64,000 nt of DNA from Gammaproteobacteria bacterium (GTDB taxonomy: Bacteria > Pseudomonadota > Gammaproteobacteria > Pseudomonadales > Pseudohongiellaceae). The notes beneath the pieces were generated by a model. The model did no database searches, had not been told where the DNA came from, and saw nothing but the letters and a program-made list of their open reading frames with translations. Every line of letters begins with the position of its first letter. The first letter of the stretch is position 1. This document shows, in pieces, positions 26,903 through 35,107 of this stretch. The position numbers and the translations under genes were made by a program. The stretch spans positions 1-64,000 of the forward strand of contig JAPPOG010000015.1 of NCBI GenBank assembly GCA_028818225.1, read 5' to 3'.

Positions 26903-28024
26903 CTATGCCTGCAATGTATTCGCCGCAGAGGCAAAACGGGTCAGGTCTAATTCTGATCTCACTGATTTACCTAAATCACTCTCCATGTCATCTACAGGTA
27001 TTCCCATCGAATCTGCAATACGTACCATGCGCTGGAAATTGGCCGCTACCCCGGCAGCATCAACTAACACGCTAGCGCCAGCTTGATGCACTAGATTCTG
27101 GCGAGTTTCTTTCAGTAACTCCTGATTGCCCGTAGCGACTGCCTCAGCCAATAACATAAGTTCTTTGCCATAGGGTATTCCCACTGTTGCCGCTTCCTGG
27201 TCGCCATTAACTCCTTGTAGATCTACATCGGTTTTTGTTGTCATTGAGCTCGCACGGAGCATCGAAGAATGTGCGTTAGTTCAGTAAAAGCATTCATTAA
27301 TCGCTGAAACCCTTGCAGCAATGAGTTCCATTTGCATGCGATTGATTGCGCGATCTTCCTGACCAACCAGGTTGGCCATGCCCTCAACCGACAGATAGAT
27401 AGCAGAGCCCAAAGCCAACCAGTCCCGCACAGCTTCTGGTACGAGGGAAAGCGCGCGAATGACATTGGCGTTACGACCATTGGGCCATAAATTTTCCTCC
27501 GGTCCGGTTAATCCTTCTCTTGGTAGCATTGGTACAAAACCAGTACCGGGCTCAGCCTGGGCTGGTCGATAGTTGGACGGCGCTCCTGCAACTGCTTCTG
27601 GTAGGTTTTCCAAATCCAGGCCCAGTGTGCGATGGAATTCATCGATACTGAATACGCACACCACGATGCCGGCTAGTTCTACATAGGCTTCAGTGCTAAT
27701 GCCTGACTGGGGAAGGCTTTCTACCCAGGCTCGAGTAATACGATTCTGGTCGGTAATGATACGATGCACGGCATCAACAGCCGCTGTATCCAATTGTGAA
27801 TCACTATCATGCTCACCAAGAACGTTATAGGGTGAAAGCGCCTGCTTGCGCTCAGCGCAAAAGCTGCAACTTATAGCTGACCGGGTTTCCCTGGCAATGG
27901 CAATTCGTTCCGCGCCAGTCCACCAGGATCCGGGCTGCGCGAGTCGCTGCCAGAATTTAGTAAACTCAGTCTTAATGTCCTCCCGAATCGGGTAAGGAGA
28001 ATCGAGGTATTCAAAAAAGCTCAC
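26903..28024 (-). CDS. AhpD-like (carboxymuconolactone decarboxylase family) candidate selenoprotein, in-frame TGA
   Basis: One frame of 373 codons runs from the GTG at 28024 to 26903, interrupted only by a TGA at 27281-27283 (codon 248). Around it the protein reads MELIAARVSAINECFY-TGA-TNAHSS, which fits the AhpD-family redox site (RVS..N.C.YC...H) with TGA where the second cysteine belongs. The codons after the TGA keep the family look (AHSSMLRASS, then a helical tail to residue 373). An N-terminal half-domain carries another CxxC (C53 and C56). Read as C-F-Y-Sec with H252, it would be a thiol/selenol peroxidase-type protein. It heads the minus-strand operon. Alternatives are a nonsense mutation or sequencing error; two separate genes are unlikely. 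Confidence 0.83.
27242..27271 (-). promoter_or_regulatory. Bacterial-SECIS-like hairpin after the in-frame TGA
   Basis: On the minus strand, counting the T of TGA as 1, CATT (13-16) pairs with AATG (39-42), GA (21-22) with TC (37-38), and GCTC (24-27) with GAGC (33-36). One T is bulged and a CTTC bulge lies on the 5' side. The five-base loop is CGTGC, with G in its second position, starting 24 bases after the TGA. This fits published bacterial SECIS rules (guanine among the first two loop bases, 16-37 bases from the UGA). Folding was done by eye. Confidence 0.6.
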
Positions 28025-28193
28025 TGTTAAATCTCTCTTATAGTTTGATCTCTAGTTTGCCCCTTTCCTCGAAATAAATCTTCATTTTATTGCAGGAAAA
28101 TGGTCGGAGAACCTGCAGATGCAACAAGAACTGCGATCATGGGGATCGATAGTATAGAATACCGCTCGATTCTAATTAACAGAGGAAAATCTC

Positions 28194-29159
28194 GTGTCTA
28201 TTCCTGATTGTATGCAAGGACGCTTGTCGATTCCTGCAGTGGGTGCACCGCTATTTATTATTTCTAACCCTGATCTGGTTATTGCCCAATGTAAGGCAGG
28301 GGTAGTGGGGTCATTTCCTGCATTAAATGCCCGGCCAGTTGAGGTGCTGGAGGAGTGGCTGATTCGCATCAACGAAGAACTGGATGCGCACAATCAGGCA
28401 AATCCGGACAATCCCGCGGCGCCTTACGCTGTTAATCAAATAGTCCATGGGTCCAATGACAGGCTTATGCATGATGTTGAACTCTGTGTTAAATATAAAG
28501 TGCCAGTTGTCATTACATCTTTGGGAGCAAGACCGGAAGTATTCGATGCCATTCATTCCTATGGCGGCATTTGTTTACATGATGTCATCAATAATCGTTT
28601 TGCCCACAAGGCCATAGAGAAAGGCGCAGATGGATTAATCTGCGTTGCTGCCGGAGCAGGAGGGCATGCCGGGACGCTTTCACCAATGGCCTTTATTCAG
28701 GAAGTGAGGGAATGGTTTGACGGGCCAATACTTTTATCCGGTGCAATTTCGACCGGCGATGGCGTCCTTGCTGCGCTCGCTATGGGAGCTGATCTTGCCT
28801 ATATAGGCTCGGCCTTTATTGCCACGGAAGAAGCCAATGCGGATCCCAGGTATAAACAGGCGTTGGTAGATTATGCGGCATCGGATATTGTTTACACCAA
28901 TCTTTTTACTGGTGTACATGGAAACTACTTAAAACCCTCTATTGAGGCTGCCGGACTTGACCCCAATGATTTGCCGGAAAGCGATCCTTCGAAAATGCAG
29001 TTTGGCTCCGGAGGCAGCAGTAAATCCAAAGCCTGGAAGGATATCTGGGGTTGCGGACAGGGAATTAATGCAATCAAGTCGGTAGTGCCAGCAGGCGAAT
29101 TGGTTGAACGATTGAGAAAGGAGTATGAGGCAGCACAGCGTCGGGTGCTTGCCGCCTGA
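28194..29159 (+). CDS. Nitronate monooxygenase (2-nitropropane dioxygenase family)
   Basis: This FMN-dependent TIM-barrel enzyme of the nitronate monooxygenase family has 321 residues and no signal, so it is cytoplasmic. The GTG start has AGAGGA eight bases upstream. Family motifs are the early APLFIISNPDLVIAQCKAG, AGAGGHAG (the glycine/histidine loop at the FMN/active site), PILLSGAISTGDGVLAALAMGAD and IGSAF. It oxidises alkyl nitronates or related toxic nitro compounds. A role as an enoyl-ACP reductase of the FabK type is possible but less likely. It is transcribed away from the candidate selenoprotein operon and shares the 170-base divergent promoter region with it. Confidence 0.92.
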   Translation: MSIPDCMQGRLSIPAVGAPLFIISNPDLVIAQCKAGVVGSFPALNARPVEVLEEWLIRINEELDAHNQANPDNPAAPYAVNQIVHGSNDRLMHDVELCVKYKVPVVITSLGARPEVFDAIHSYGGICLHDVINNRFAHKAIEKGADGLICVAAGAGGHAGTLSPMAFIQEVREWFDGPILLSGAISTGDGVLAALAMGADLAYIGSAFIATEEANADPRYKQALVDYAASDIVYTNLFTGVHGNYLKPSIEAAGLDPNDLPESDPSKMQFGSGGSSKSKAWKDIWGCGQGINAIKSVVPAGELVERLRKEYEAAQRRVLAA

Positions 29160-29244
29160 GCTGCAAAGGTTGTTTACTCAGTCGATGGACCGCGCTACAG
29201 TGCTAAAGTTGGCTCCAAAACAATGCTATGAAGAGATGGTCGCT

Positions 29245-30135
29245 ATGACATATAAAAGAATGAAGAATCTACTCGCAGTAATCCTATTTGGGTTTCTAAT
29301 TATACCCATTCAGGGCATGGCTCAGGACTTTGACAATATCGAAATTACTACTAACCACGTAAAAGATAATATTTATTACCTGGAGGGCAGTGGTGGAAAT
29401 ATCGGAGTCATCGTCGGCGACGATGGTGTATTGATTGTTGACGATCAGTTCGCGCCATTAACTAACAAGATCGAAGCTGCAATCACAGATTTGACAAAGT
29501 TGCCGGTAACTTTTGTCGTTAACTCCCACTTTCATTACGACCATACAGACGGTAATGAAAATTTTGGCAGAGCTGGGGCTTTCATCGTTGCCCAGGATAA
29601 TGCCCGGCGTCGCATGGAATCGACACAGGTATTAGCCAGTGGGCGAGCACAGGAAGCTTATGATGATATCGGCCTGCCGAAGATTACTTTCTTCGATACC
29701 ATGCGTTTCTATTTTAATGATGAACCGATTGAGCTAATTCACACTGGCCCGGGCCATACCGATGGAGATGCCCAGGTCTATTTTATGGAATCCAATGTTA
29801 TTCATACCGGCGATATGTTTGTTCGCTACGTGCTTCCTTTTATTGATCAGAACAATGGCGGATCGCTTGATGGAATGATTGAGGCAACCGATAGATTGGC
29901 CAGCATCATTAACGACGAAACAATAATTATTCCCGGTCATGGACAATTATCGAACCGTGATGATCTGCTTAACTATCGCAATATGCTGGTTACGATTAGA
30001 GGAAATCTTGCTCGTGCAAAAGTTCAGGGTCTCTCACCAGCAGAAATGCTGGAAACAGAACCAGCTGACGGCTTCGCGCCTGCGGGCGATGGAACCAATC
30101 AGTGGCTACTTCGTGCTTATGATGAATACCGGTAA
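29245..30135 (+). CDS. Exported metallo-beta-lactamase-fold hydrolase
   Basis: This exported MBL-fold protein has about 296 residues. The ATG at 29245 directly precedes a signal peptide (LLAVILFGFLIIPIQGMAQ); the frame's upstream ATG at 29125 would overlap the nitronate monooxygenase gene and is rejected. Zinc ligands are visible in NSHFHYDHTDG (HxHxDH, near residue 95), GPGHTDGDAQ and IIPGHG. The pattern is that of general MBL hydrolases (subclass B3-like or quinoprotein-relay-associated) rather than a proven lactamase. The gene is followed by a strong terminator. Confidence 0.9.
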   Translation: MTYKRMKNLLAVILFGFLIIPIQGMAQDFDNIEITTNHVKDNIYYLEGSGGNIGVIVGDDGVLIVDDQFAPLTNKIEAAITDLTKLPVTFVVNSHFHYDHTDGNENFGRAGAFIVAQDNARRRMESTQVLASGRAQEAYDDIGLPKITFFDTMRFYFNDEPIELIHTGPGHTDGDAQVYFMESNVIHTGDMFVRYVLPFIDQNNGGSLDGMIEATDRLASIINDETIIIPGHGQLSNRDDLLNYRNMLVTIRGNLARAKVQGLSPAEMLETEPADGFAPAGDGTNQWLLRAYDEYR

Positions 30136-30162
30136 TTACACAGCAAAGCGAATTTAGGCATG

Positions 30163-30197
30163 AAAAGCAGGGTTACGACTAACCCTGCTTTTTTTTT
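30163..30197 (+). terminator. Strong terminator ending at the ribosome site of the next gene
   Basis: A 13-bp stem (AAAAGCAGGGTTA with TAACCCTGCTTTT) closed by CGAC is followed by a T run up to 30197. The next bases, GGAG (30198-30201), are the ribosome site of the NTF2-like gene. No room remains for a promoter after it. Confidence 0.93.
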
Positions 30198-30209
30198 GGA
30201 GAAATGAAA

Positions 30210-30575
30210 ATGTCAGACCAGGAAGCAATTCAACAAACTATTCAAACTTACTTTGATTGCATGTATGAATCTGCTGGAGCAAAAGCTTATGAAGCCTTTC
30301 ATCCTGCTGCCAAGATTACCGGTTACACGAAAGATGGTTTGCAACAAATGAGTGTTGATGATTTTGCAAGATTCGTTGATTCCAAGTCACCATCACACAA
30401 AGAGAATGGCGATCCTATTGTCCTTGAAACACTGTCATTGGATATTGCTGGTGATACTGCTGTGGCCAGAGTAAGAGATGATTATATTGGCTTAACTTTT
30501 CTCGATACTCTTTCGTTTATAAAAGTCGATGGCAAATGGTTAATTTATAACAAGCTGTTTCATGTTGAATCATGA
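30210..30575 (+). CDS. NTF2-like (SnoaL/lumazine-binding type) protein
   Basis: This small cytoplasmic protein (121 residues) has the NTF2-like cone fold of the putative lumazine-binding/SnoaL group. Motifs are AIQQTIQTYFDCMYES near the start, KITGYTKDGLQQMSVDDFARF, and the C-terminal strands DTAVARVRDDY, FLDTLSFIKVDGKWLIYNKLFH. The ATG at 30210 is preferred to that at 30204 because GGAG is then eight rather than two bases away. It sits immediately behind a strong terminator, so its expression probably needs readthrough. It ends 14 bases from the convergent esterase-like gene. The ligand or reaction is unknown. Confidence 0.85.
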   Translation: MSDQEAIQQTIQTYFDCMYESAGAKAYEAFHPAAKITGYTKDGLQQMSVDDFARFVDSKSPSHKENGDPIVLETLSLDIAGDTAVARVRDDYIGLTFLDTLSFIKVDGKWLIYNKLFHVES

Positions 30576-30589
30576 CGAGAATAACGCGA

Positions 30590-31357
30590 CTACAAACGCT
30601 GTTCAAACAACCAGCTAATTAATTCCCCATCGCTGTAGGCAGCATCCCAGGAATTATGATTAATACCCGGAAGTTCTGAATAGTGAACTTCAGCTCCCAC
30701 CGCTTTTAATGCTTCTGCCATGTTTCTGGATTGTTCGACGGGAACAACTACATCTGCATCACCATGAACTATCCATACAGGTTTGTTAACAAGATCTTCA
30801 GCCAATGCCGCAAACGAATTTGCACTACTTCCCAGAAAATTGGGAAAGCGACCGTCTAAATCCACAAAGCCGCAAACAGCAACCAGGGCAGCAAAGCGCT
30901 CCGTATGGTGGTAACCAAGATACCAGGTACCATTGCCGCCCAGAGATAAACCTGTCAAGTATTGCCGGTTTGGGTCTGTTGAAAACTCATTGAGTGTTTT
31001 ATCAAGCGCCGCTATTGCTACATCGGCTGAAGTTCCCTGCCATGATTCACCTGCGGGCACCTGTGGAAATACGACAATAGCAGGCCAACTCTCCCAGTCG
31101 AAGCGAATAGCCCGGCCCAGTCCAACATGGGTTGGCGCTAATCCATCCTGACCACGTTCTCCGGCCCCATGCAGAAATAGGATAACCGGCCAGCGCATGC
31201 CGGGGTCGTAATTTGCTGGAAGATAGACCTGGTAGCGATGCTCTTCGCCGGCTACAGAAATTGTTCGATCCAGGAAGCCAGTTTCATTTTGGGTAATGGT
31301 AGTACAGCCGGATAAGGCCAGCATGCCGGCAAGAAGTAATGAGATTAGAATTTTCAT
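30590..31357 (-). CDS. Lipoprotein alpha/beta hydrolase (phospholipase/carboxylesterase-like)
   Basis: This 255-residue lipoprotein hydrolase starts at the ATG at 31357, with AGAGGA about ten bases upstream and the lipobox LSGC next. The upstream extension to 31483 lacks a signal and would overlap the divergent Gfo/Idh gene's leader. The alpha/beta-hydrolase triad is visible: Ser in TGLSLGGNG (near residue 136), Asp in VHGDADVVVP and His in GINHNSWD. The oxyanion strand is VILFLHGAGERG. The pattern fits the prolyl-oligopeptidase-like/PHB-depolymerase-type esterases of the LpqC kind. It probably cleaves esters at the cell envelope. Confidence 0.9.
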   Translation of the reverse strand: MKILISLLLAGMLALSGCTTITQNETGFLDRTISVAGEEHRYQVYLPANYDPGMRWPVILFLHGAGERGQDGLAPTHVGLGRAIRFDWESWPAIVVFPQVPAGESWQGTSADVAIAALDKTLNEFSTDPNRQYLTGLSLGGNGTWYLGYHHTERFAALVAVCGFVDLDGRFPNFLGSSANSFAALAEDLVNKPVWIVHGDADVVVPVEQSRNMAEALKAVGAEVHYSELPGINHNSWDAAYSDGELISWLFEQRL

Positions 31358-31497
31358 CGTTAACAAATTCCTCTGAATGTAACTACGGTATGAAATCCAC
31401 CTGCGAAAGTAAATTAGAACTGACTTGATCTTCACTCCGGTAATCGTCCAACATGTCACTTCCAGCTCAGGCTGGCAGAGCAAAACAAGGAGAAAAA

Positions 31498-32574
31498 ATG
31501 GGCAATAAGTGGCGCATTGCGGGTATAGATTTCGAACATTTCCACATGGGTGACAATTTACGCATGGCCCAGGAACATCCAGCGGTAGACATCGTTGGAA
31601 TTTGTGATGACAACCGCGAAAGAATGGAATGGAGCATTAGCAATTTCAACATTGCCGAAGACAGAATCTACTCCGATATCAAAGCCTGCATGGAAGAAAC
31701 CAAGCCAGATATCGTAATTCTCTGTCCGGCGACAGGACGACATGCAGAAGCATGTGAAGAAATTGCGAGCTATGGAACCCACATCATCATGGAAAAACCC
31801 TTTGCTTCGAGCCTGGCGGAAGCAGATCGCATGATTGCTGCAATGGGAGCTGAACAAAGACTGGCCATTAACTGGCCATTGGCCTGGCATCAATCTCACA
31901 TTACTGCCAAGCGACTCATCGACGAAGGGACAATTGGGGAAGTCATTGAAGTGCATTATTACGACGGTAATCGTGGACCGCTCTGGCATGTTGCTGATAA
32001 GGAAGAAACTACCGCCGAACAAGTTGAAGCGGGAAAACCCCATAGCTGGTTCTACAAGGCCGAGTTGGGTGGTGGTTCATTGCTGGACTACCTGGGTTAT
32101 GGCACCACCCTGGGAACCTGGTTTCATGGAGGCAAGGCACCTATCGATGTGACCGCAATGATGCATGTTCCGGGTGGGCTGGAAGTGGACGAACACAGCA
32201 TAACTATTGCCCGCTATGAAAAAGCGCTTTCCAAATTTGAAACGCGTTGGGGTACATTCTCCGATCCCTGGACAAATCAACCGCAACCCAAGTGCGGATT
32301 TGTAGTTGTTGGTACTGAAGGCACAATCGCCAATTACGATTATCAGTCATCGATTAATGTACAAACTCGGGAAAAACCGGAGGGATTTGAAATTGCCTGC
32401 GATATTATCGAACCGCCTTTTCAGAATCCGGTGCAATATGTCATTCACTGTATTGAAAATGAGCTGCCCATAGAGGGTCCTTTGTCACCGGAAATCAGTA
32501 GAATTGGTCAGCAAATCGTTGATACCGCTTTCCAGAGTGCAAAAGAAGGGCGCTGCATAGAATTAATTAAATAG
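31498..32574 (+). CDS. Gfo/Idh/MocA-family oxidoreductase
   Basis: This cytoplasmic NAD(P)-dependent oxidoreductase has 358 residues. The ATG at 31498 has AAGGAG nine bases upstream, while the earlier in-frame ATG at 31453 adds an unlikely leader. The family motif IMEKPFA lies near residue 100, and NWPLAWHQSH and HSWFYKAELGGGSLLDYLGYG follow in the C-terminal substrate domain. Such enzymes oxidise or epimerise sugars, inositols and related polyols. It leads a five-gene plus-strand run with cytochrome c, PQQ dehydrogenase, PIG-L and a nucleoside-type transporter, suggesting uptake and oxidation of a sugar or nucleoside-like compound. Confidence 0.9.
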   Translation: MGNKWRIAGIDFEHFHMGDNLRMAQEHPAVDIVGICDDNRERMEWSISNFNIAEDRIYSDIKACMEETKPDIVILCPATGRHAEACEEIASYGTHIIMEKPFASSLAEADRMIAAMGAEQRLAINWPLAWHQSHITAKRLIDEGTIGEVIEVHYYDGNRGPLWHVADKEETTAEQVEAGKPHSWFYKAELGGGSLLDYLGYGTTLGTWFHGGKAPIDVTAMMHVPGGLEVDEHSITIARYEKALSKFETRWGTFSDPWTNQPQPKCGFVVVGTEGTIANYDYQSSINVQTREKPEGFEIACDIIEPPFQNPVQYVIHCIENELPIEGPLSPEISRIGQQIVDTAFQSAKEGRCIELIK

Positions 32575-32585
32575 AGAACGCGCAA

Positions 32586-33428
32586 ATGAGAAAAAGACTA
32601 ATAATTCCTTCAATTGTATTTTTGCTTGCCAGTGTCCATGTGGCCGCACAGGATGCCCGGCCAGAAATTGAAATCGCCAATCCGAACGCAATGTTTTTGC
32701 AGCAGCAGAGGGCCTTACCGCCAGCGGAAGTCATTGAGCGGGGCGAGACTCTGTACCAGGTGAACTGCCGACTCTGTCATGGGCCAGACTTGAGAGGTGG
32801 TGACCAGGGAGGGTCAAATCTGTTGCGTTCAGATGTAGTGCTGGTAGATATAGCCGGTGAATCCATTGGTCAGGTGATCACGGAAGGCCAGGGTAGCATG
32901 CCGACTTTTAATCAATTCAGTAGCGATGATATCGCTGCCATCGCAGGCTACATTCATTCAATCAAATTCGATTCGGAAGGCCAGGGCAGCACGCCCCCTG
33001 TTGACTTCGATCTCGACATACTGGTTGGAAATGCTGATGCCGGTGAACGATTTTTCAACCAGGAATGTGCCAGTTGCCATTCTGTGACCGGGGACCTCAG
33101 TGGCATCGCTACTCGGATTCCGGATGATTACATCATGCAGAATACCTGGGTTGCAGGGGGAAGAAGGCAGGCCGGGCGAGGCGGTGCTCAGTCTACTGTT
33201 ACGGTATCAACAGCTGCTGGCGAAACTATCTCCGGCCGTTTGCTGCGCTATGACGATTTTTTTGTAAGTTTACGAACCGAAGAAGGTGCTTATCGCAGTT
33301 TTACCCGACGTGGAGATTCACCAGCGGTGGAACTGGATGATCCACTTTATCGCCATAGGGAGCTTTGGTCAGAATTGAGTGATAGCACCATTCACGATGT
33401 AACAGCCTACCTGGAGACAATAAAATGA
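32586..33428 (+). CDS. Exported dihaem cytochrome c
   Basis: This 280-residue periplasmic cytochrome has a signal peptide (cleavage near HVAAQ) and two haem c motifs: CRLCH near residue 60 and CASCH near residue 160. Axial methionine candidates are in QGSMPTFNQFSSDDIAAIAGY and later methionines. A C-terminal stretch (TVTVSTAAGETISGRLLRYDDFFVSL) is a beta domain seen in cytochromes that partner PQQ dehydrogenases. Its stop overlaps the start of the PQQ dehydrogenase by four bases (ATGA). It is therefore probably the direct electron acceptor of that enzyme. Confidence 0.93.
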   Translation: MRKRLIIPSIVFLLASVHVAAQDARPEIEIANPNAMFLQQQRALPPAEVIERGETLYQVNCRLCHGPDLRGGDQGGSNLLRSDVVLVDIAGESIGQVITEGQGSMPTFNQFSSDDIAAIAGYIHSIKFDSEGQGSTPPVDFDLDILVGNADAGERFFNQECASCHSVTGDLSGIATRIPDDYIMQNTWVAGGRRQAGRGGAQSTVTVSTAAGETISGRLLRYDDFFVSLRTEEGAYRSFTRRGDSPAVELDDPLYRHRELWSELSDSTIHDVTAYLETIK

Positions 33429-35077
33429 GATATCTGACCCTTTTTATTGCGCAACTGTTTATTGCAACTGTATCAATTGCACAGGTTGTTGATCCGGCGG
33501 ATATAGCCAATGCCCTGGATGGAGATTGGGATACTTATTCAGGGGATTATTCAGGAAGGCGTTTCAGCAGTCTAACTCAAGTACATAAAGAAAACGTTTC
33601 GGACTTAACCCTGGCCTGGACTACCGAAGTTAATTTCAATGTGCGAAGGGGAAACATAGCCGGCACTGGCATAGTTACTCAAATGGGCGGCGAAGGCCGC
33701 GGCGATATTGATATTAGGAGTGGCTCAATCAAAGGATCCATTCTCGAAGTTAATGGCATTCTCTTTGTCACTGCGCCGGACCATGTCTGGGCCATGGATG
33801 CGCGGGATGGCAGTGAAATCTGGCATTACCATTGGGAAACTCGCGGTGGAACTCACATCGCTAATCGCGGTGTGGCCATCTGGAATGATTCGGTAATCTT
33901 CGAAACGCCGGACAATTATCTCGTATCTTTAGATGCGTACACCGGCGAAGAAAACTGGCACAGCGAAATCGCCCCATTTGAGTTGCAATATTTTTCAACC
34001 ATGGCGCCTATCACCATACGTGATCGTGTCATTGTTGGTACCGGCAATGATCTCGATCAGCCTGGATTCCTGCAGGCATTCGATGCAGCAACAGGTGAAC
34101 TCATCTGGCGTTTTTATACGGTTCCCATGAGTGAAGATGATCCCGGCATCGAAACCTGGCCAAACCTGGATGCTGCTAGTCACGGTGGCGGCAATGCCTG
34201 GGTGCCGGGTGTCTATGATCCGGAAACGGATCTTTATATTTTTGGTACTGGCAATCCAACGCCGGGATACACCGGTGTTGCCAGGAGAGGAGATAACCTG
34301 TTCACCTGTTCACTGGTTGCGGTCAATGTAACAACCGGAGAATTGGAGTGGTACTTCCAGACCTCACCCCATGACACTCATGATTGGGATTCGGCGCAAA
34401 CACCAATCCTCATCGATGGTGTGATAGATGGACAACCGCGCAAACTGGTTTCTACCGCTGCCCGCAATGGTTTCTTCTTTACTGTCGACCGAGTTACCGG
34501 TGAGCACATCGTTACCAATAAATATTCCCGCACCGCTAATTGGTATTCCCATGTCAGGGAAACAGGCGAGCCGGAACCGAATCCTGATAAAGAAGCACTG
34601 ATTCCCGGCACCCTGGTTTCCCCAGTAGAAGGCGGTGTCGCTAACTGGCAACCACCGGCATTTAATCCTGAGTATGGGCTTTTCTACACCCAGGAAAACA
34701 ATGGTTTTAATATGCTCTACCTGTCTGATCCTGATCCAAGAGGATCAATGGGACTGGGTGGAAAGATTCGTGCCGAAGTAGGCTCCATAGACAGTGCCTT
34801 TCAGGCCATCGACTATCGAACCGGCGAAGCGGTTTGGCGTCACGAATGGCCTGGAGGGGGTGGCGTAAATGCCGGCGTACTAACAACTGCGACTGGTCTG
34901 GTCTTTACTGGTGACGGACGCAACAACCTGGTGGCCTTTGATGGAGTCAATGGTGATCTACTGTGGCATACCCGCATCGGTAACATAAGTAATGCACCTC
35001 AAACCTTTATGGTAGATGGTCGGCAGTATTTACTGGTTGCAGTCAGAGAAAGATTGTTTGCATTCGTCATGTATTAA
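33425..35077 (+). CDS. PQQ-dependent quinoprotein dehydrogenase (copy 3, short form)
   Basis: This PQQ-propeller dehydrogenase (550 residues) has a signal peptide ending TVSIAQ, the opening WDTYSGDYSGRRFSSLTQVH, and blades such as MDARDGSEIWHYHW, FDAATGELIWRFYTVP and DTHDWDSAQTPIL. It lacks the adjacent cysteines of copies 1 and 2 and is about 100 residues shorter, so it forms a different subfamily from the others here. It is translationally coupled to the dihaem cytochrome c, which suggests an alcohol- or sugar-dehydrogenase/cytochrome pair in the periplasm. The substrate is unknown, though the Gfo/Idh and transporter neighbours point to a polyol or sugar derivative. Confidence 0.92.
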   Translation: MRYLTLFIAQLFIATVSIAQVVDPADIANALDGDWDTYSGDYSGRRFSSLTQVHKENVSDLTLAWTTEVNFNVRRGNIAGTGIVTQMGGEGRGDIDIRSGSIKGSILEVNGILFVTAPDHVWAMDARDGSEIWHYHWETRGGTHIANRGVAIWNDSVIFETPDNYLVSLDAYTGEENWHSEIAPFELQYFSTMAPITIRDRVIVGTGNDLDQPGFLQAFDAATGELIWRFYTVPMSEDDPGIETWPNLDAASHGGGNAWVPGVYDPETDLYIFGTGNPTPGYTGVARRGDNLFTCSLVAVNVTTGELEWYFQTSPHDTHDWDSAQTPILIDGVIDGQPRKLVSTAARNGFFFTVDRVTGEHIVTNKYSRTANWYSHVRETGEPEPNPDKEALIPGTLVSPVEGGVANWQPPAFNPEYGLFYTQENNGFNMLYLSDPDPRGSMGLGGKIRAEVGSIDSAFQAIDYRTGEAVWRHEWPGGGGVNAGVLTTATGLVFTGDGRNNLVAFDGVNGDLLWHTRIGNISNAPQTFMVDGRQYLLVAVRERLFAFVMY

Positions 35078-35107
35078 GGTCGAAATGGAATTGCAGGTCA
35101 AATTGGT

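Noticed and set aside
26903-27262. A separate 119-residue gene starting at 27262
   Set aside because: It is in the same frame as the upstream AhpD-like gene with only the TGA between them, and it continues the same protein family. It is treated as the C-terminal part of one candidate selenoprotein.
29125-29244. N-terminal extension of the MBL-fold gene to 29125
   Set aside because: It overlaps the nitronate monooxygenase gene and would place 40 residues before a clear signal peptide.
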